Assembly: GCA_964640955.1 (NCBI GenBank)
Contig: CAZXJI010000005.1
Span: 94,431 to 158,430 of the forward strand
Reading direction: 5' to 3'
From: CAXXOK01 sp964640955
GTDB lineage: Bacteria > Bacillota > Clostridia > Christensenellales > Aristaeellaceae
Length of the DNA stretch: 64,000 nt
The notes beneath the pieces are model-generated. The model made no database searches and was not told where the DNA came from. It saw nothing but the letters and a program-made list of their open reading frames with translations. Of this stretch, positions 1 through 6,532 are shown piece after piece. The translations under genes and the position numbers were made by a program. Positions within the stretch are counted from its first letter, which is position 1; each line of letters starts with the position of its first letter.

Positions 1-675
1 GCCTACGGCGAGAACAACGCCTTCGCCAACATCCTCGACGCGGAAGCGACGCACATCGAGGAACTGACCGCCCTGTTCGCGGCTTACGGCTACGCTCTCC
101 CGGCGAACGACGCCGCCGAACGCGTTTCGCTCCCCGCGACCCTTGAGGAAGCCTACCAGACCGGCGTGAGCGCCGAGAACGCCAACATCGCCATGTACCA
201 GAACTTCCTTGCGCAGACCGACCTGCCGACCGACGTGCGCGACGTGTTCACGGACCTGCAAAACGCTTCCGAAAGCCACCTGACCGCCTTCACCCGCAAC
301 GTTGAGAAGGACGGCAACGGCATGCGCAACGGCGCGAACGACGAAACCCGGCAAAACGGCGACGGCAATGGTAACGGCAACGGCCAGAACGACGGCAACG
401 GCCAGAACGACGGCAACGGCCAGAACGACGGCAACGGCCAGGGCTCGGGCAACAGCGGCAACGCCGAAACCTGCATGGACGGCCAGGGAAAAAACCGCCG
501 CACCGACGTGACGACCGGACAGGGCAAGAATGCCCGCTACAGCGACAACGACGCGCAGAACAACTGCGGCTCCGGCGATTGCGACGGGGAAGGCAGCGGC
601 ACCTGCGACGAAGAGGGCGACGGCAACCAGTACGGCCGCAGCAGCTCGGGCAACGGCACCGGCAGGAGCCTGTAA
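1..675 (+). CDS. DUF2202 ferritin-like protein with Gly/Asn-rich tail (5' partial)
   Basis: The reading frame is open from the first base, so the N-terminus lies outside the window; 224 residues are visible. The first ~105 residues are helical and carry Glu/His pairs (EATHIEEL near residue 18, ASESHLTAF near 90) typical of the second half of DUF2202, a ferritin-like four-helix domain that is often secreted. From about residue 105 the protein turns into a low-complexity tail rich in Gly, Asn, Asp and Gln with three exact QNDGNG repeats, then a segment with several Cys (C157 and a NCGSGDCDGEG stretch near 183). The biochemical role of DUF2202 is not established; a metal or redox role is inference. 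Alternative: a purely structural envelope protein. Confidence 0.75.
   Translation, partial: AYGENNAFANILDAEATHIEELTALFAAYGYALPANDAAERVSLPATLEEAYQTGVSAENANIAMYQNFLAQTDLPTDVRDVFTDLQNASESHLTAFTRNVEKDGNGMRNGANDETRQNGDGNGNGNGQNDGNGQNDGNGQNDGNGQGSGNSGNAETCMDGQGKNRRTDVTTGQGKNARYSDNDAQNNCGSGDCDGEGSGTCDEEGDGNQYGRSSSGNGTGRSL
385..438 (+). repeat. Three exact 18-bp tandem repeats inside the DUF2202 gene
   Basis: Three identical 18-bp units (385-402, 403-420, 421-438) each encode QNDGNG. Flanking sequence contains partial copies (NGNG, QGSGN). Because the unit is a multiple of three, copy-number change would keep the frame. Confidence 0.9.
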
Positions 676-744
676 CCAAAGCAGGCCGGTATGCAAGGCA
701 CGGCGGCCGGCGACGGCCAAACCCCCTCCCTACAACTCCCTATG

Positions 745-778
745 CCGCCGCGGCGGGCCTGCAAACCCGCCGCGGCGG
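745..778. terminator. GC-rich hairpin between convergent genes
   Basis: A perfect 13-bp stem (745-757 with 766-778, 8-nt loop) lies between the plus-strand gene ending at 675 and the minus-strand tautomerase ending at 799. No long T-run follows on either side, so termination strength is uncertain. Confidence 0.6.
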
Positions 779-798
779 TGCTTTGCGTGGCGGGAAGC

Positions 799-1161
799 TC
801 AGGCTTTCGGATGGCCGTGGCCCGGCGGCAGCTTGCCATCCGTGTAGCACAGCGTCAATTCCGACAGCGACAGATACACGCAGCCGGGCGCGGTTTGGGC
901 GATGCGGGCGATATCGGTGCTGAGCGCGCAGGAAAAGCGGTCGCAGTCGTCCGCGGTGGCCGCGCCCATTACCCGTACGTCGCAAAAGGCGCAGCCGCCC
1001 GGCGCGTCGCCTTTGGTGAGCGTCTGACCGTCCTGAATGTGCACCATCACGTGGACGCGGTTTTTATGAAGCAGCGCCGCGGCGTTCAGCGCGCAGGCCT
1101 TCAGGCTCTGCTTTTCCCCGTCCGTCAGGGCGCGGGAAGTGGAAATGTGTATGTAAGGCAA
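799..1161 (-). CDS. MIF / phenylpyruvate tautomerase family protein
   Basis: 120 aa, the usual length of the MIF-like tautomerases (~115 aa). The N-terminus MPYIHISTSRALT gives Pro-1 after Met removal, the catalytic base of the tautomerase superfamily; the family's LTDGEKQSL helix and the later IARIAQTAPGCVYLSLSEL segment (beta strand before the C-terminus) follow. The start codon is TTG at 1161-1159; it is chosen because a GGAGGA ribosome site sits ~8 nt upstream and because it places Pro directly after Met. A nearby ATG (1168) is in another frame. Bacterial MIF-like enzymes tautomerise keto/enol phenylpyruvate or dopachrome in vitro; the physiological substrate is unknown. It is a single gene, divergent from the LarA-family gene. 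Confidence 0.8.
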   Translation of the reverse strand: MPYIHISTSRALTDGEKQSLKACALNAAALLHKNRVHVMVHIQDGQTLTKGDAPGGCAFCDVRVMGAATADDCDRFSCALSTDIARIAQTAPGCVYLSLSELTLCYTDGKLPPGHGHPKA

Positions 1162-1219
1162 GGCTCATCCTCCTTTTTCTTGCGAAGCGCTCTCCCTGTA
1201 AGATACTTCGCGGCGAACC

Positions 1220-1248
1220 TTTCTTCCTGCCCCGGATTGTGCTATGAT
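1220..1248 (+). promoter_or_regulatory. Possible sigma-A promoter for the LarA-family gene
   Basis: TATGAT at 1243-1248 is a good -10 element; the -35 position (1220-1225, TTTCTT) is poor. The gene starts 34 bp downstream. Confidence 0.4.
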
Positions 1249-1281
1249 GGGGCGGAAGAAACGTAAACCGGGAGATGCGAC

Positions 1282-2571
1282 ATGGAACGGCAGTTTACCT
1301 TCGGCTATGGGGACGGGAACCTTCCGCTTACGATCCGCGGGGGAGAAATTACGGTGCTGGACGCGGTTACGCCGCCGCCGCTCGGCGATTTGAAGAAGGC
1401 GTTCCGCGCCGCCGTGGAGGAGAACGCCGTGGGCGGGGGGACGCTGAAGGGCGCCGTCGGCCCCGGGGACGAGGTGACGGTCGTCATCAGCGACCTGACG
1501 CGGGCCTGGATGCACCAGGAGCGCGTCTGCCCGCTTTTGCTGGATTATCTGCACGACGTGATCGGCGTGCCGGACGGGAACATCGTTTTTCTGGTGGCGC
1601 TGGGCACGCACCGGGAACAGACGGAGGAAGAGCTGCGAAGGCTGACCACCGATGCGGTGTACGATCGGGTGAAGGTGGTCAACCACCGCATCGACGGACC
1701 CCTGCGCTTGGCGGGCGTCACCTCCTTCGGCACGGAGGTACGGCTGAGCCCGCTGGTGTTCGGGCGCAAGGTGATTCTGATGGGCGGCACCGTGCACCAC
1801 CTGCTGGCGGGCTACGGCGGCGGCCGCAAGAGCCTCGTGCCCGGCGTGGCGGGGCGGGAGACCATCCGCCAGAACCACATCCACGCCCTGCACCCCGACC
1901 AGCCGCGCTCCAGCGACAGCGTCGGCTGCGGCATGCTGACCGGCAACCCCGTAAACGAGGACATGCTCGAAGCGCAGGCGATGGTCGCCCCGGCATTCGG
2001 CATCAACCTGGTGGTGGACGGAAACGGCGCGCTGATCGCCCTGCCCAGCGGCGACCCGGAAGCGGCGTGGCGGGAAAGCTGCCGGCTGGTGGACCGCTTT
2101 AACGGCGTGCCCATCGAACAGAAGGCGGACGTGGTGGTGGCGACCTGCGGGGGCTTCCCCAAGGATATCAACCTTTACCAGTCCTCCAAAACCATGATTA
2201 ACGCCTATCAGGCCATCCGGGAAGGCGGCACGCTCGTCTTTTTGAGCGAGTGCCGCGAGGGCGGCGGCCCCGCCGCGTTCTTCGACTGGAGCCACGCCCA
2301 GAAGGAAGGCACGCTGGACAGGGAGCTGCGGGCGCGCTTCACCATCGCGGGTTACATTTTCTACGTCTGCTGCGAGATCGCCGCGCACACCGACCTGCAC
2401 ATGCTCACCTCCATCCCCCCGGAAACGCTCAGACCCATGCGCATCACCGGGCACGGGTCGCCGGAGGAGCTGCAAACGCTGCTGGATTTTGGGGAAAAGA
2501 GCGTGTACGTGATGCCGCACGGGTCGAGCACCGTGCCGATGCTCGCTGAAAAATCCGCCGCCGGGGGTTGA
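1282..2571 (+). CDS. LarA-family nickel-pincer racemase/epimerase (DUF2088)
   Basis: 429 aa, full length for LarA. The active-site residues of Lactiplantibacillus plantarum LarA have counterparts here: Asp71 and Arg74 (SDLTR), His110 (GTHRE), His173 (VHHLLAGYGGG), Lys183 (GGGRKSLVPG, the lysine that carries the nickel-pincer nucleotide) and His199 (RQNHIH). So the fold and the Ni cofactor site look intact. LarA itself racemises lactate, but the family includes enzymes for other 2-hydroxyacids, so the substrate is not fixed. The cofactor-making genes larB, larC and larE are not in this window. ATG start with GGGAG about 8 nt upstream. The gene ends just before the T-box leader and is probably a separate transcription unit. 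Confidence 0.85.
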   Translation: MERQFTFGYGDGNLPLTIRGGEITVLDAVTPPPLGDLKKAFRAAVEENAVGGGTLKGAVGPGDEVTVVISDLTRAWMHQERVCPLLLDYLHDVIGVPDGNIVFLVALGTHREQTEEELRRLTTDAVYDRVKVVNHRIDGPLRLAGVTSFGTEVRLSPLVFGRKVILMGGTVHHLLAGYGGGRKSLVPGVAGRETIRQNHIHALHPDQPRSSDSVGCGMLTGNPVNEDMLEAQAMVAPAFGINLVVDGNGALIALPSGDPEAAWRESCRLVDRFNGVPIEQKADVVVATCGGFPKDINLYQSSKTMINAYQAIREGGTLVFLSECREGGGPAAFFDWSHAQKEGTLDRELRARFTIAGYIFYVCCEIAAHTDLHMLTSIPPETLRPMRITGHGSPEELQTLLDFGEKSVYVMPHGSSTVPMLAEKSAAGG

Positions 2572-2604
2572 CAAACCCGCTTATCCGTGCTTTAATAATC
2601 AAAA

Positions 2605-2864
2605 CCGTTGAAGCGGAGATCACACCGAAAGCGCACTTTCAGAGAGCCGGGGCAGCTGAAAACCGGCAGGAAGCGGATCGGCAAATGGACCGCCGAGGGC
2701 GCGTTGAAAGGGTGGCAACACCCGAGTATGGCGCGACGCAGAACCAGCGTTACGAGGTTGAGGATGTGTCGGCATCCGAGAGAGGCGGACGGGAAACCGT
2801 CAAGCAAGGTGGTACCGCAGATGTAACCGCATCTGTCCTTGAGAAAAGGACAGGTGCGTTTTTT
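2605..2864 (+). promoter_or_regulatory. tRNA-Trp T-box leader
   Basis: A T-box riboswitch: the conserved distal Stem I motif AGAGAGCC (2641-2648) and its CTGAAAACCGG partner (2656-2666) are followed by a specifier loop CAAATGGACC with codon TGG (Trp) at 2686-2688, in the usual purine-rich setting followed by A. The T-box proper AAGGTGGTACCGCAG is at 2806-2820 and a terminator follows. Uncharged tRNA-Trp should stabilise the antiterminator and switch on the downstream importer. The variable T-box base is U, which would pair with A73 or wobble with G73. The 5' boundary is approximate. Confidence 0.9.
2828..2864 (+). terminator. Terminator of the T-box leader
   Basis: A 13-bp stem (2828-2840 with 2846-2858, one G-T pair) is followed by six T at 2859-2864: the OFF structure of the T-box switch, competing with the antiterminator formed around 2806-2820. 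Confidence 0.9.
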
Positions 2865-2930
2865 CGTACCGTACCGCAATGGCAAACCGACGTTACACAC
2901 CACACCGGAAAAAAGAAAGGACGGATTCCC

Positions 2931-3896
2931 ATGAAAAAACTGATCGCTCTGGTTTCCGCAATGATGCTGGTATTGTCCTTTGCCGTGTGCGCCAACGCCG
3001 AGACGGCCAAAACCTACACCGTGGGCATCATTCAGATGGCCGACAACGGCGCCTTCACCGACATGCGCGAGGGCTACATCGCCCGCATGCGCGAGCTGGG
3101 CTACGGCGAGGACGTCATGACCTTCGACTATCAGAACGCCCAGGGAGACATGACCAACCTGGCCTCCATCTGCCAGGCGATGATCGCCGCCAACGTGGAT
3201 TACGTCGTCACCATCGCCACGCCACCCTCTCAGGCTTTCCTCAACATGGACAGCGGCATTCCCCAGTTCTTCATCTCCGTGTCCAACCCCGTGGGCGCGG
3301 GCATCATCACCGAAATGGCGCACCCCGACAAGGGCTGCACCGGCACCAGCAACGCCATCCCCGTGGATGAGATGTTCAAGCTTTCCGACCAGCTCACCCC
3401 CGGGTGCGAGACCTACGGCCTCATCTACTGCACCAGCGAAGTCAACTCCGTGACCACCATCGAAAACGCCAAGGCGTACATGGACGCCAACGGCCTCAAG
3501 TACGTCGAGGCGGTGGTCACCAACTCCGGCGAGGTGCAGCAGGCTGCCCAGTCGCTGGTGGGGCGCGTGGACGCGATGTTCATCCCCAACGACAGCGTGG
3601 TGCAGACGGCGCTGACCGCCGTGGCCGAGGTGGCCAAGGACGCCAAGATTCCCGTGTACGGCTCCTCCGCCGTCATGGTTGCCTCCGGCGCGTTTGCGAC
3701 CATCTCCATCAGCGATACCGAAATCGGCAGCATGACCGCCGACATGAGCAACGAATTCCTCACCGGCACCCCGATCGCGGATATCCCCGCCGTGGTGGTC
3801 AGCGACTTTACCATGGTCATCAACAAGACGACCGCCGACGCCATCGGCGTCACCCTGAGCGACGACGTGCTTGCCCAGGCCACCCTGATCGAATAA
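2931..3896 (+). CDS. trpX: Tryptophan ABC transporter substrate-binding protein (TrpX type)
   Basis: 321 aa. The first ~23 residues are a signal peptide (MKKLIALVSAMMLVLS... with a likely cut after ANA, before ETAKT). The mature part matches the ABC_sub_bind family (YTVGIIQMADNGAFTDMREGY, then the hinge segments IPVYGSSAVMVASGAFATISISDTEIG). The start at 2931 has an AGAAAGG ribosome site; the frame is open further upstream but that part is the T-box RNA. The Trp specifier codon in the leader plus permease and ATPase genes directly downstream match the T-box regulated trpXYZ tryptophan importers predicted in Firmicutes. It captures Trp at the outer face of the membrane. Substrate assignment rests mainly on the T-box. 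Confidence 0.87.
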   Translation: MKKLIALVSAMMLVLSFAVCANAETAKTYTVGIIQMADNGAFTDMREGYIARMRELGYGEDVMTFDYQNAQGDMTNLASICQAMIAANVDYVVTIATPPSQAFLNMDSGIPQFFISVSNPVGAGIITEMAHPDKGCTGTSNAIPVDEMFKLSDQLTPGCETYGLIYCTSEVNSVTTIENAKAYMDANGLKYVEAVVTNSGEVQQAAQSLVGRVDAMFIPNDSVVQTALTAVAEVAKDAKIPVYGSSAVMVASGAFATISISDTEIGSMTADMSNEFLTGTPIADIPAVVVSDFTMVINKTTADAIGVTLSDDVLAQATLIE

Positions 3897-3912
3897 CCCT
3901 CCTTATCCAAAC

Positions 3913-3956
3913 CCCGCCCTTTCCGCGCCGACACCTCCCGGCGCGGAAAGGGCGGG
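3913..3956 (+). terminator. Strong intercistronic hairpin after the binding-protein gene
   Basis: A 17-bp perfect stem (3913-3929 with 3940-3956, 10-nt loop) lies between trpX and the permease gene. No T-run follows directly, so partial termination or 3'-end protection of the trpX message is more likely than full termination. Confidence 0.75.
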
Positions 3957-3998
3957 TACGTGCGTTTTGTCATTTTCCGTAAAGAAAGAGGCCGCGCT

Positions 3999-4904
3999 AT
4001 GACGCTGATCCTGGGTTCCTTGCAGCTGGGGCTGATGTACGGGCTGCTCGCGATGGGCATTTTCATCAGCTTTCGCATCCTCAACATCCCCGATCTGACC
4101 GCCGAGGGCAGCTTTACCCTCGGCGTGGCCGTGTCCGCGGTGGTGACGCTGGCGGGCGAGCCGTACCTGGGGCTTGTGGCCGCGTTCGTCTGCGGCATGG
4201 CCGCCGGGGCGGTGACGGGGCTTTTGCAGACGAAGGTGGGCATCCACCCGATACTGGCGGGCATCCTTACAATGAGCGCGCTGTACACCGTGAACCTCGC
4301 GGTGATGGGCGCGCGCTCCAACGTGACGCTGATCGGCTTTGATACCCTCTACCAGCGGCTGTACAAACAGCTGGCCCCGCTTGGCAAGGACGGGGTGAAG
4401 CTGCTGGTGGGCGCGGTGCTGGCGGGGGCGGTGCTGCTGCTGCTCATCTGGTTTTTCAAGACGCATATGGGCCTGTGCATCCGCGCGACCGGCAACAACG
4501 AGGCCATGGTGCGCTCCTCCTCCATCAACGCTTCCGCCATGAAGATCGCGGGGCTCGCGGTGTCCAACGGGTGCATCGCGCTTTCCGGCGCGATCGTGGC
4601 GCAGTACCAAGGCTACGCCGACATTTCCAGCGGCATCGGCATTCTGGTAGTGGGGCTTGCGTCGGTCATCATCGGCGAGGCCCTGTTCGGCCGCCGCAGC
4701 GTGACCGTCGGGCTGGTGTCGGCCATCGTCGGGTCGCTGGTCTACCGCCTCATCATTTCGCTGGCGCTCTCCACCAACGTGTTCCCGACCTACTTCCTCA
4801 AGCTGATCTCCGCGGTGATCGTCGCGGTGGCGCTGAGCATTCCTACGGTCAGGGAAGGGCTTGCGAAGCGGAAGATACGCAGGGAGGGCAGGAACCGTGC
4901 TTGA
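3999..4904 (+). CDS. trpY: ABC transporter permease (TrpY type)
   Basis: 301 aa, very hydrophobic, with about eight to nine membrane segments; the sequence resembles the BPD_transp_2 permeases (LGLMYGLLAMGIFISFRILN, IPDLTAEGSFTLG at the start, GLCIRATGNNEAMVRSSSIN in the cytoplasmic coupling region). This permease class partners ABC_sub_bind binding proteins. ATG 3999 is preferred over upstream in-frame codons because AAAGAGG lies just upstream. The stop overlaps the ATPase start by 8 nt, so translation is coupled. It forms the membrane pore of the tryptophan importer. Confidence 0.85.
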   Translation: MTLILGSLQLGLMYGLLAMGIFISFRILNIPDLTAEGSFTLGVAVSAVVTLAGEPYLGLVAAFVCGMAAGAVTGLLQTKVGIHPILAGILTMSALYTVNLAVMGARSNVTLIGFDTLYQRLYKQLAPLGKDGVKLLVGAVLAGAVLLLLIWFFKTHMGLCIRATGNNEAMVRSSSINASAMKIAGLAVSNGCIALSGAIVAQYQGYADISSGIGILVVGLASVIIGEALFGRRSVTVGLVSAIVGSLVYRLIISLALSTNVFPTYFLKLISAVIVAVALSIPTVREGLAKRKIRREGRNRA

Positions 4905-5694
4905 ACTGAAAGGACTGGGCAAGACCTTTGCCAGAGGCACCGTAAACGAACATACGGCGTTGAAAAACATCGATTTTACGCTCCTGAACGGGGATTTCGT
5001 GACCATCCTGGGCTCCAACGGCGCGGGGAAAAGCACGCTGTTCGGGGCCATCGCGGGCACCTTCTGGCCGGATACGGGGCACGTGGTGCTGGACGGGGAG
5101 GACATCACCTACCAGCCGGAGCACAGGCGCGCCCGCAAGATCGGCGTGCTGTTTCAGGACCCCATGAAGGGCACCGCGCCAGACATGACCATCGCGGAAA
5201 ACCTTGCGCTGGCCTATACCCACGGCCACCGCTTCCCGCTGTCCCGTGCGCTGCGCAGGCGGGATATCGATACCCTGCGCGACCGGCTGGCGGCCTTCGG
5301 CATGGGGCTGGAGGACCGGATGAAAATGAAGGTCGGGCTTTTGTCCGGCGGGCAGCGGCAGGCCATGACGCTTTTGATGGCGACGGTCGCCAACCCGAAG
5401 CTGCTGCTGCTGGACGAGCACACCGCGGCGCTCGACCCCGCGACGGCGGAAAAGGTGCTTTCAATCACGGTGCAGATCGTGAACGATCAGCACGTGCCCA
5501 CCATGATGATCACGCACAACATGAAAAACGCCCTGGCGCTGGGCAACCGCACGATCATGATGGAGCAGGGCGAGATCATTCTGGATATCGCCGGGGAGGA
5601 ACGCGCCGGCATGCGCGTGGAAGACCTGCTCAAGCGGTATTCCGGTCGGCAGGGCCGGCAGCTGGACAACGACCGGATGCTGCTGAGCGATTGA
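4897..5694 (+). CDS. trpZ: ABC transporter ATP-binding protein (TrpZ type)
   Basis: 265 aa. Walker A GSNGAGKS, the ABC signature LSGGQRQ, Walker B LLLLDEHTAALDP and the switch His in MMITHNM are all present in order, so this is an active transporter ATPase. The GTG at 4897 is taken as start: an AGGGAGGG site lies 9 nt upstream, and the conserved domain begins at once (VLELKGLGKTF). It overlaps the permease gene by 8 nt. It energises tryptophan uptake as the third member of the T-box operon. A bidirectional terminator follows. Confidence 0.9.
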   Translation: MLELKGLGKTFARGTVNEHTALKNIDFTLLNGDFVTILGSNGAGKSTLFGAIAGTFWPDTGHVVLDGEDITYQPEHRRARKIGVLFQDPMKGTAPDMTIAENLALAYTHGHRFPLSRALRRRDIDTLRDRLAAFGMGLEDRMKMKVGLLSGGQRQAMTLLMATVANPKLLLLDEHTAALDPATAEKVLSITVQIVNDQHVPTMMITHNMKNALALGNRTIMMEQGEIILDIAGEERAGMRVEDLLKRYSGRQGRQLDNDRMLLSD

Positions 5695-5713
5695 TTTCTT
5701 CTGTTTTCTAAAC

Positions 5714-5770
5714 AAAAGCCGGGCTTTGCCGAAAGGGAACCCCTCCCTCTTTCGGCGAAGCCCGGCTTTT
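5714..5770. terminator. Bidirectional terminator between trpZ and the Cys-rich protein gene
   Basis: A 22-bp perfect stem (5714-5735 with 5749-5770) ends in A4 on one side and T4 on the other, serving the plus-strand trp operon and the minus-strand gene that ends at 5804. Confidence 0.9.
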
Positions 5771-5803
5771 CCATGTTTTGTTTTGGGGAATGCGGCGAGG
5801 CCG

Positions 5804-6277
5804 CTACTGCGGCGGATCGCACTTCTCGCAGGGGCGGCGGCCCAGGTAGAGCGCCTCCTCGAGCGTTACGGCGACGGCGTCCTTCATGCCGCAGCAAGCC
5901 GCCGTTTTGTGGTAGCACTCGTCTCCGACGGAGATATACACGATCACCGAGCCTTCGGGAAGCGTGAAGCTTTCCGGTTCCACGAAGGCGCCCGGGTGGC
6001 AGCGGCCGCAGGGGGTGTAGCCGAGGCGGCAGGCTTCCTCCAGCGAAACGAGGTAGGCGGTCTGCGTGTTGCCGCAGTCGGACTTGGCGTGGTAACGCTT
6101 GCCCGTCGCCGTAATGTAGACGAGCGCCGAACCGGTCAGGTAATAGGGAACGGCTTCCGTTTCCCCGGCTTCCTCCGCGGCTGCGGCGGGGGCGCCGCAC
6201 GGAGTCGCGGCGAGGCCGCCCAGCGCGAACAGCGCGCAAAGGAGCAGCGCGGCTGCGATGCGGATGAATCTGAGCAT
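5804..6277 (-). CDS. Secreted protein with two Ada-like Cys4 (zinc-site-like) repeats
   Basis: 157 aa. The start at 6277 is chosen because a GAGAGGG ribosome site precedes it and the protein begins with a clear signal peptide (MLRFIRIAAALLLCALFALGG). The mature part has two copies of a ~45-residue unit: VYITATGKRYHAKSDCG...GYTPCGRCHPG and VYISVGDECYHKTAACCG...GRRPCEKCDPP. Each has the pattern Y-H-x(3-4)-C, a LEEA helix, then P-C-x2-C, resembling the small Cys-rich unit seen appended to secreted nucleases and Ada-like zinc domains. Four thiol/His ligands per copy could hold a zinc ion (inference). There are no neighbours to explain its task. It has its own promoter (6380-6408) and is probably monocistronic. 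Confidence 0.75.
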   Translation of the reverse strand: MLRFIRIAAALLLCALFALGGLAATPCGAPAAAAEEAGETEAVPYYLTGSALVYITATGKRYHAKSDCGNTQTAYLVSLEEACRLGYTPCGRCHPGAFVEPESFTLPEGSVIVYISVGDECYHKTAACCGMKDAVAVTLEEALYLGRRPCEKCDPPQ

Positions 6278-6379
6278 GGCGGTTTCCCTCTCGCGATGGT
6301 CGGTCGGTCGGGGCGAACGCGGTGCGAAAGGCGGGGGAGGAGAAAAATGGTTAAAATGTATGAAAATGTTCTTTTCGTC

Positions 6380-6408
6380 ATGATAGCACAAAAGGGGAAA
6401 GAAGGCAA
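6380..6408 (-). promoter_or_regulatory. Sigma-A promoter for the Cys-rich secreted protein
   Basis: On the minus strand TTGCCT (6408-6403), a 17-bp spacer and TATCAT (6385-6380) lie about 100 bp before the start codon. Confidence 0.7.
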
Positions 6409-6467
6409 CCGGTTTTCCGGGCGGCGAATGCGCGGCGGAGAAAACCGGACGGAGAGACCTTGAAATG

Positions 6468-6500
6468 CGCGAAGCGGCCCGCCCTGCGGGCCGCTTCGCG
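6468..6500 (-). terminator. Hairpin downstream of the GH127 gene
   Basis: A 15-bp perfect stem with a 3-nt loop (6468-6482 with 6486-6500) lies 32 bp past the GH127 stop. The following minus-strand bases (CATTTCAAGG) are only weakly T-rich. Confidence 0.65.
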
Positions 6501-6532
6501 ACGATATGGAAGACTTGTTCGTTTTGCTTTCC

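Noticed and set aside
385..438. Tandem repeats that could suggest a CRISPR or minisatellite
   Set aside because: The units are contiguous, 18 bp, in frame and encode a Gly/Asn tail; there are no spacers or cas genes.
1165..2574. A 469-codon minus-strand frame opposite the LarA-family gene
   Set aside because: The plus-strand protein has conserved active-site residues and a ribosome site; the antisense frame has none.
2568..2930. N-terminal extension of TrpX through the leader
   Set aside because: The extension would translate the T-box RNA; the true start has a ribosome site and a signal peptide at 2931.
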